Source: Phragmites australis
Taxonomy: Eukaryota > Streptophyta > Magnoliopsida > Poales > Poaceae
Reading direction: 5' to 3'
DNA: 64,000 nt
Assembly (NCBI RefSeq): GCF_958298935.1
Contig: NC_084922.1
Coordinates: 18,788,501-18,852,500 of the forward strand
The position numbers and the translations under genes were made by a program. Under the pieces are notes generated by a model. That model saw only the letters and a list, made by a program, of their open reading frames with translations. It searched no databases and had not been told where the DNA came from. Within the stretch, counting starts at the first letter, position 1; every line of letters begins with the position of its first letter. Shown here piece after piece: positions 56,909 through 64,000 of this stretch.

Positions 56909-57817
56909 TGATGAGGACATCACTCTTTTGGATACACACACACCGAGTATTCCTCCAACAATAAGTCCATTGACACGAGCTTGTGCACGTCAACTAAATC
57001 ATGAGGTGAGCTCGTTCCTTAGTGTTCTTTTATATTTTGATAAGGATGGGATGCTACTGAATAATTGTGATGTATTGTTACTTAGGAACATGGGAGAAGA
57101 CCAGCAAGGGCGCCCAAGCCAAGGTGGAGGTCCAATCAAGTTCGAGTCCGTTTCGGAGTCCAGGACCAAACTGCACTAAAATCGTCGTCCAGGACGCATA
57201 CGGACTCCGTTTTTGATGTTCTACACATGGTTGGAAAGCTAAGGAGATAGGCTTTCCAACGGGACTGGTCCCATGTCCAAATGCTTTCTGAGACAACAGG
57301 AATCGTTGAAACAAGTGGATGTCCAGAATCGGTCAGGGTGCTGCGTCATCATCTTTTGGGCCGTTGGGCCGTGTAACGTGTTGGAGTCCATTAGGGACGC
57401 GTCCAGGGGTCCTTGGCTGACCCTAGTCTCCTATATACAGTAGCCACCACCCCAATTAGGGTTGGGTTTTACTTAGATATTGATCTACACACAGATTGTG
57501 AGATTTTCGCTCTTGTTCCGGATCGACTAGGCCACCGCAAGTGTTTGTGGAACCCTGACTTCGAGTGCTTGAATTCTACTCGCAATATTTCAGAGTGCAT
57601 CTTCTACGTTCTTGCTTGTGTTCTCGGTACGCTTGCAGGGATTGAGCCTTCTTGGCAAGGTCAACTGCGTGACATGGTTGATAACCAACGGAGCTGTGGT
57701 GTAGTTATTGCAAGGGAGACGATCTGTTCGGGTCGAAGCCTTTAGATCATCAACGTCGAGTTCTCCACCTACCGACTTATCGCTACCTATCGGAAGATCA
57801 GGCCAACAATCTCATCA
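56909..57817 (+). repeat. 5' LTR of F (909 bp)
   Basis: Starts TGATGAGGACATCACTC and ends CAATCTCATCA. TATATA at 57432-57437. Its first part carries a copy of the pol tail coding sequence (LTRACARQLNHEVSSFL) because pol overlaps the LTR in the 3' copy. Confidence 0.9.
57432..57437 (+). promoter_or_regulatory. LTR TATA box (F)
   Basis: TATATA in ctcctatatacagtagcc, in the second half of the F 5' LTR; solo LTR G has the same context near 53040. Confidence 0.5.
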
Positions 57818-57819
57818 AC

Positions 57820-57837
57820 TGGTATCAGATTTTCAGG
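57820..57837 (+). promoter_or_regulatory. Primer-binding site of F
   Basis: TGGTATCAGATTTTCAGG two bases after the LTR; TGGTATCAGA matches the initiator-tRNA-Met type. Confidence 0.75.
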
Positions 57838-59058
57838 TTGCCCGTTAGGTAATTTCGTTTTCCCCTTTAGATTAGTCTGTTTTTCATTACCTAGAGTCCA
57901 GAAAAAGCCAAAAAAACAATTTCGTCAATTTCCGCTGCCCTAGAACCCTTTGTGCCTTTGCAATTTTTGTTTTCAGTTGCGCGTTGTTGAGTTTGTGTCC
58001 GTGGTCGAGTCTTGTTGTTGGTTTAGAGTCGTGTTCTTGGTCTTTAGTCAACGCTCCGTGTTGTTTTGATCATGCTGCTATCCCATCGCCACCATCCCCA
58101 CCAACAAGTCGAGCCACCACATTACTCGATTTGCCACCGCGAGCCGCCTTGTGTTACTTTCTCCACGCCAACCCTAGATAGGTCGCAAGCCGCCTTGTAT
58201 CAATTGCCCTGCCACCGCTGCCCTCCTTGTTCATCTCGCGATCCTATTGCTTGCCATACCTTAACGAGAACAATTTCTGCAAGAGGTGCTTTGAAAAAAA
58301 AAACCCTAACTCGATAGGGGTTCAGTAAAACGGCCATAACTTTCTCATACGGACTCGGAATCAGGCAAAAAAAATTTTCACGTACATCTATAGAAAAAGT
58401 TACATCCGTTGCTCCCTAACTTTGCTGGGTTCCACCGAATTTTTTTTCCCAAATTCGGCTTGGAAGATTAAGTATTCGAGCCGCGAAGTTTTCGCACGCT
58501 AGAACGTGCTTGATTTTCTATAGGCCACATCTTGCATCCGTTTGCGCTGAAAATTTTTGTGGTTGTTTCTTGTGTGCTCCTAGTTCAGAAAAAATATCAG
58601 AAAAATACAAAAAAAAATTCGTGATTCCTACTAGTGCTAAAAGACAAAAAAGAGGAGCACATAGAGAACACCTAGATAATTGTGCTGTTTGCTGTGTCTT
58701 TCTCTGATCATCCTGTTTAGCTTTGTTTCAGCTGTTGTGCTAGGACTAGGGACACATGATAGACCAGCAACTATGATTCATACTTTGGACACTTATTTAG
58801 CTTTGCTCATCTATTACAGTTATTGCTAATCCTTGCTACCATATTGTGCCTTTCCAAGCTCCACCTCCTTTGATCCGAACAGGTTCACTCTTACAATCAT
58901 CCCACGCTTCCAGACTTGTCACCGGTTGTTTCTCCTTACTGTGTTGGTAAGAACATTTGTAAGAGCGTGGTAAGACGCTTGAGTGTGTGTGATTCCACCT
59001 TCCACCACCTAGTAGTTGATAGGGATAATATTGTGTTGTCCTTTGTTTTCTACTAACC
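57838..59058 (+). other. 5' leader of F
   Basis: No ORF of note. Contains T-rich and AAAAA-rich runs (58290-58620). Corresponds to the leader of E. Confidence 0.5.
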
Positions 59059-60426
59059 ATGTCAGGTGATGGCTCTCCGTCGGATTTTAAGGATTGTGTG
59101 TCCAAGGAAGAACTCAACAAAGCCTTGCAGGATCATACTAGACTATTGACAGACATTAGAACAAGCATTGCTAACCTTGTCACGCGAGTCAACGACCTTG
59201 AGTTGCGACAGCCACCACAGGATGATGAACATTCACATGATGATGATAATAATAATGGTGACGGAGATGGTGACCAAGAAGATGGTGAAGTTATTGTTGG
59301 GCAAGATGCGCGTGCTGAGCAACGTCCTCGTGCTGAACAATTACGACGTGACCAACAACAACGTCATCAAGGTAACAGAGGTAATAATGTTAATCGCAAC
59401 GGTGGCGATGATCCTTATTCTAAGATTAAGTTTTCAATGCCTCCTTTTGATGGTGCATATGATGCTGATGCTTATTTGAATTGGGAAATGACTGTTGATC
59501 AAAAGTATAGTTCTCATATGGTTCCTGAAATGCATAGAGTTAGACTAGCCACTTGTGAGTTCACGAATTATGCTATTATTTGGTGGAATGGTTTAGTTTC
59601 TAGTGGCTTAGAACCTGAATCATGGCCTATACTAAAGCGTGCCATGCGCAATAGATTTATTCCTCCTGATTATACACGTGAATTGAAAAAGAAATTGCAA
59701 CGCTTAAATCAAGGTTCTAAATCTGTGCATGATTACTATTAAGAGCTTCAAATTGCTATGCTTCGTTGTAGTATACAAGAGGATGATGAGGATACCATGA
59801 TTCGTTTTTACTCCGGGTTGAGATGTGAAATTCAGGACCTTGTTGATTATAAAGATTACAATACTACCAATAGGTTGTTCCATTTTGCTATCTTGGCAGA
59901 AAAAGAACTGCAGGGTCGACAACAGGTGCAGAAATTACAGAACAATTTTGGGAGTACATCTACTTCACGAGTACCACCGGGACAAGCAACAACATTCTCT
60001 TCTACATCTACACGATCTGCTGCCCCCTCCTCCAACACTCGGGCGTGTTCAGCAGGAGCACCACCACCATCACGTGGGGTGAGCAAATCTACTGTTTCGC
60101 AGGATCCTATGCCAAGCTCTTCTTCAAGTGCAGCTACCACGGGTCGTACAACGGGCATTGTGTGCCATCGCTGCCAAGGTATTGGCCACGTCATGAAGGA
60201 TTGCCCAAGCCAGCGAGCATACTCCGCAACAGCAGATGGTGGATATGTTAGTCATAGTGATGTCGAGGAAGAATATGCATTTGAAGCTAATCTTGCAGTC
60301 GATCATGACATGGATAGTGAGGGGGAGGAGATTAGTGGTACCGCTGCCACGGAGAGTTATGCAGCACGCACCTTCATTGTGAAGCGAGTTTTGAGTTCTC
60401 AAATGGGGCAAGCAAAGCAGCTATAA
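59059..60426 (+). pseudogene. gag of F, one internal stop
   Basis: Starts ATG 59059 (MSGDGSPSDFKDCVSKEEL). N-terminal helix, acidic Asp/Asn-rich stretch (DDEHSHDDDNNNGDGDGDQ), Gln/Arg-rich basic stretch, then the Retrotrans_gag domain (YDADAYLNWEMTVDQKYSSH, FTNYAIIWWNGLVSSG, AMRNRFIPPDYTRELKKKLQ). A TAA at 59740-59742 interrupts SVHDYY/ELQIAMLRCSIQ. It continues with FYSGLRCEIQDLVDYKDYN, a Ser/Thr-rich linker and a CCHC knuckle CHRCQGIGHVMKDC (about 60160). A second TAA at 60424-60426 lies in the normally continuous gag-protease linker. Same frame as pol throughout. Confidence 0.88.
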
Positions 60427-63400
60427 CGCCATAATCTATTCCAGACATTCCTCATTGTCAAAGATTCACGTGTTCGTACCATAATTGATGGCGAGAGTTG
60501 CAACAACTTCTTGAGCTCCGATCTTGTGAAGAATCTTTCCTTGCCAACACGTGCACATCCTCATCCATACTACATTCAGTGGTTCAATAACAGCGGTAAG
60601 GTTAAGGTAACACAATCTACGAGAGTACATTTTTCTATTGGTTCCTACCATGATTATGCTGATTTTGATGTAGTGCCTATGCAAGCATGTTCACTTTTGT
60701 TAGGCCGTCCTTGGGAATTTGATACCGATGCTACACACCATGGTAGAAGTAATAAATACTCTCTCATGCACAAGGGAAAGAAAATCTCTTTGCTTCCTTT
60801 GACACTTGCTGAAATTGTGCAATTTGATAAAGCGCTAGCTAAAAAAGAAAAGAAAGAAAGTGTTTTGGAATCTGAAAATCAGCAAGTAGCTCAATCTGTT
60901 TTCCCACCTAAGAAAGAGAAGAACACACCTAGGTCCGAAGGCATTAAGTTAAAGGGTGGTGTTATGCTTGTTACTAAATCTGACCTTGCTGAAATTCAAG
61001 ATAATGATACTTTGTGCTATGCCTTGGTATGCAAAGAGGTTTTATTTTCAATTGATGATATACCTAGCTCTTTGCCTGCTGCTGTCACTAACCTTTTGCA
61101 GGAGTATAAGGATGTCTTTCCAGCTGAGATACCCCCGGGGCTGTCACCATTGAGAGGGATAGAGCACCAAATAGATTTGATCTCGGGAGCGACTTTGCCA
61201 AACCGCGCTGCATATAGGACCAATCCGGAGGAGACTAAGGAAATTCAGCAACAAGTCCAAGACCTTTTGGACCGTGGGTACGTACGAGAGAGCCTTAGTC
61301 CTTGTGCTGTTCCTGTTCTCTTGGTTCCTAAGAAAGATGGTACATGGCGCATGTGTGTTGATTGTAGAGCCATTAATAATATCACAATAAGGTATCGTCA
61401 CCCTATTCCTAGGCTAGACGACATGCTTGATGAGTTGAGTGGTTCTATTATTTTCACGAAGATTGACTTGCGTAGTGGTTACCACCAAATAAGAATGAAA
61501 TTGAGAGATGAATGTAAAACTGCTTTCAAAACTAAGTTCGGTCTATATGAGTGGTTAGTGATGCCTTTTGGTTTAACTAATGCACCTAGCACTTTCATGA
61601 GGTTGATGAATGAGGTTTTACGTGCTTTCATAGGAAGATTTGTGGTGGTGTACTTTGATGATATTTTGATCTATAGCAAGTCACATGAAGAACACATTGA
61701 TCATCTACGTGCTGTTTTTACTGCTTTGAGAGAGGCACGTTTGTTTGCTAACCTTGACAAGTGCACCTTTTGCACGAATAGAGTTGCTTTTCTTGGCTAT
61801 GTTGTTACTCCACAGGGAATTGAAGTGGATGAAGCTAAAATTGAAGCCATCAAGAGCTGGCCGACCCCTGGGACTATCACACAGGTGAGAAGCTTTCATG
61901 GCCTTGCAGGGTTCTATCGGCGTTTTGTGAGAAATTTTAGCACCATTGCTGCCCCACTCAATGAGTTGACAAAGAAGGGCGTTCCGTTCCAATGGGGGCC
62001 AGCACAAGAACAAGCTTTTAATACGCTGAAAGAGAAGCTTACGCATGCACCTCTACTCCAACTTCCGGACTTTGGTAAGACTTTTGAGTTAGAATGTGAT
62101 GCTAGTGGCATTGGAATTGGAGGAGTGCTACTACAAGGAGGTAAACCCGTTGCTTATTTTAGTGAGAAATTGAATGGGCCATCTCTGAATTATTCGACTT
62201 ATGATAAGGAGTTGTATGCTTTAGTGCGAGTTTTAGAAACATGGCAACATTATCTTTGGCCCAAGGAGTTTATTATTCATTCTGATCATGAAGCTTTGAA
62301 ACATATTAGAAGCCAAGCCAAACTGAACAAATGTCATGCTAAATGGGTTGAATTTATAGAGTCATTTTCTTATATCATTAAACACAAGAAAGGTAAAGAC
62401 AATGTCATTGCAGATTCATTATCTAGACGTTATACCATGCTGTCCCAACTCGATCATAAGATTTTTGGTTTAGAAACAATTAAAGGATTATATGCTACTG
62501 ATTTGGACTTTAACGATGCTTTTGAACATTGTAAAGAAGGAAGAACTTGGAATAAATATATGCTGAATGATGGATTGCTATACCGTGCTAACAGGCTATG
62601 CATCCCAGCTAGCTCTATTCGCCTATTGTTCTTGCAGGAAGCGCATGGAGGTGGTTTGATGGGACATTTTAGAGTGAAGAAGACCGAGGATGTACTGGCT
62701 GCTCACTTCTTTTGGCCTAAGATGAGGCGCGACGTCGAGCGCTACATGGCACGCTGCACTACTTGAAATAAAGCTAAGTCTCGCTTGAACCCACATGGAC
62801 TTTATATGCCTCTTCCTGTTCCTAGTGTGCCTTGGGAGGATATTTCTATGGATTTTGTTTTAGGATTGCCTAGGACCAAGAGGGGGAGGGATAGTATATT
62901 TGTCGTTGTGGATCGTTTTTCAAAAATGGCACATTTTATATCTTGTCACAAGAGCGATGATGCTACACACATAGCTGATTTGTTTTTCAGGGAAATCATT
63001 CGCTTGCATGGAGTGCCTAACACCATTGTTTTGGATCATGATGCTACATTTTTGAGCCACTTTTGGAGGTCACTTTGAAATAAACTTGGGACAAAGCTGC
63101 TATTTTTGACGACATGTCACCCTCAAACCGACGGACAAACGGAGGTTGTGAACCGCACATTATCCACCATGTTGCGGGCTATTTTGAAGAAAAATTTGAG
63201 GATGTGGGAAGAGTGTCTACCCCATATTGAGTTTGCTTACAACAGATCAGTTCACTCCACTACCAAGGTAAGTCCGTTTCAGGTAGTGTATGGTTTTGAT
63301 CCCCGTGCCCCTATTGATTTACTGCCTTTACCAACATCCGAGAAATTGAATTTTGATGCTAAGACACGTGCTGATTGGATTCTGAAAATGCATGAGTTGA

Positions 63401-63993
63401 CTAAGAAAAATATTGAAAAGATGAATGAGAAGTATAGAACTTATGGTATCCAAGGTCGGAAACATATTACTTTTGAAATTAGTGATCTTGTGTGGTTACA
63501 TTTGCGCAAAGATAGGTTTCCTGATTTGAGAAAGTCTAAATTGCTGTCTCGAGCTGATGGTCCTTTTAAAATTGTCGAAAAGATCAATGATAATGCATAT
63601 AAGCTTGAGTTGCCTGCAGATTATGGGGTTAGTCCCATATTTAACATTTCAGATTTGAAGCCTTACTTGGGAGAAGAAGATGACATTTCATCAAGGATGA
63701 CTCCAATTCAAGAGGGGGAGGATGATGAGGACATCACTCTTTCGGATACACACACTCCGAGTATTCCTCCAACAATAGGTCCATTGACACGAGCTCGTGC
63801 ACGTCAACTAAATCATGAGGTGAGCTCGTTCCTTAGTGTTCCTTTATATTTTGATAAGGATGGGATGCTACTGAATAATTGTGATGTATTGTTACTTAGG
63901 AACACGGGAGAAGACCAGCAAGGGCGCCCAAGCCAAGGTGGAGGTCCAATCAAGTTCGAGTCCGTTTCGGAGTCCAGGACCAGACTGCACTAA
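60427..63993 (+). pseudogene. pol of F: protease, RT, RNase H, integrase; two stops
   Basis: In frame with gag. Protease: [16 protein letters not shown] (E has IIDGGSCNN, so the triad D-G-G-S is altered). [54 protein letters not shown] and the active site [11 protein letters not shown] (YFDD 61651-61662). RNase [31 protein letters not shown]. Integrase zinc finger [13 protein letters not shown] ... CTT, where a TGA at 62764-62766 removes the second Cys; core [32 protein letters not shown], then TGA at 63076-63078, then [14 protein letters not shown]-terminal [19 protein letters not shown], then the tail encoded within the LTR ([16 protein letters not shown]), stop at 63991-63993. Confidence 0.9.
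63710..63722 (+). promoter_or_regulatory. Polypurine tract of F
   Basis: AAGAGGGGGAGGA-type tract immediately before the 3' LTR; E has the same tract. It also encodes QEGED of pol. Confidence 0.6.
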
Positions 63994-64000
63994 AATCGTC
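63723..64000 (+). repeat. 3' LTR of F, first 278 bp
   Basis: Starts TGATGAGGACATCACTC and matches 56909-57186 with 7 differences (6 transitions, 1 transversion). Truncated by the end of the window. Confidence 0.9.

Larger units (their letters stand above)
56909..64000 (+). mobile_element. Element F: CRM-like Gypsy retrotransposon, runs off the window
   Basis: 5' LTR 56909-57817, primer-binding site, leader, a gag-pol frame 59059-63993, and the start of the 3' LTR (63723 on). The same family as E in protein and as G in LTR. The pol frame extends 271 bases into the 3' LTR. The visible 278 bases of the LTR pair differ at 7 positions (about 2.5%), roughly one million years at the grass rate. Four nonsense codons interrupt an otherwise single frame. 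Confidence 0.9.

Noticed and set aside
1..64000. A novel multi-gene host system (for example a biosynthetic cluster or defence island)
   Set aside because: Every coding region I could read belongs to transposable elements; no set of co-oriented host genes exists in this window.

Overview
The window is plant nuclear DNA, almost certainly from a grass. Every recognisable coding stretch belongs to a transposable element, and the element types (Tekay/Del-like chromovirus, CRM-like chromovirus, Grande/Tat-like Gypsy elements, a CACTA element with a Ulp1-like protease gene) are those typical of large grass genomes. I found no host gene, no rRNA gene and no convincing standalone tRNA gene. Several CRM-like elements together with deep nesting suggest pericentromeric heterochromatin; that placement is inference.

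Layout. 1-4163 is the 3' part of a Gypsy element (A1) with an antisense ORF and its 3' LTR. 4164-7690 holds decayed DNA-transposon remnants (CACTA-like arrays, a tRNA-derived SINE-like patch, a 33-bp tandem repeat, a CACTA ORF fragment). 7690-9093 is a minus-strand Gypsy 5' LTR plus leader; 9094-9765 is a piece of a long LTR. At 9766 a second copy of the A family begins (LTR, primer-binding site, gag, protease). Its protease gene is cut at 12634 and resumes at 54597; everything between is one 41,957-bp nested block.

The block is a Tekay/Del-like element B (12635-54591, target duplication ATGTT). Its 5' LTR carries an 11.6-kb CACTA element (15176-26760, duplication GGA). Its protease gene is broken by a non-autonomous element C (29267-40749, duplication ACTCC), whose own 3' LTR carries a solo LTR D (37125-40253, duplication TGTGG), and a second time by a minus-strand CRM-like element E (41058-48190, duplication CAAAG). 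Its 3' LTR carries a solo LTR G (52487-53395). After B, the A reverse transcriptase runs to about 56014, where LTR-like sequence H starts; H is cut by a CRM-like element F (56909 to beyond the window end).

The target duplications give a relative order: A is oldest; B entered A; C, E, G and the CACTA element entered B; D entered C; F entered H. LTR pairs read by eye suggest that E (8 differences in 917 bp) is the youngest, F (7 in the 278 bp visible) older, and C (roughly 10% over the first 190 bp) much older. All gag-pol genes carry stops, frameshifts or deletions, so nothing here looks autonomous. The most unusual structures are the internal subterminal-repeat array in the CACTA element, the codon-multiple tandem arrays (108 bp and 30 bp) in C, and a reverse-transcriptase deletion in the otherwise young element E.
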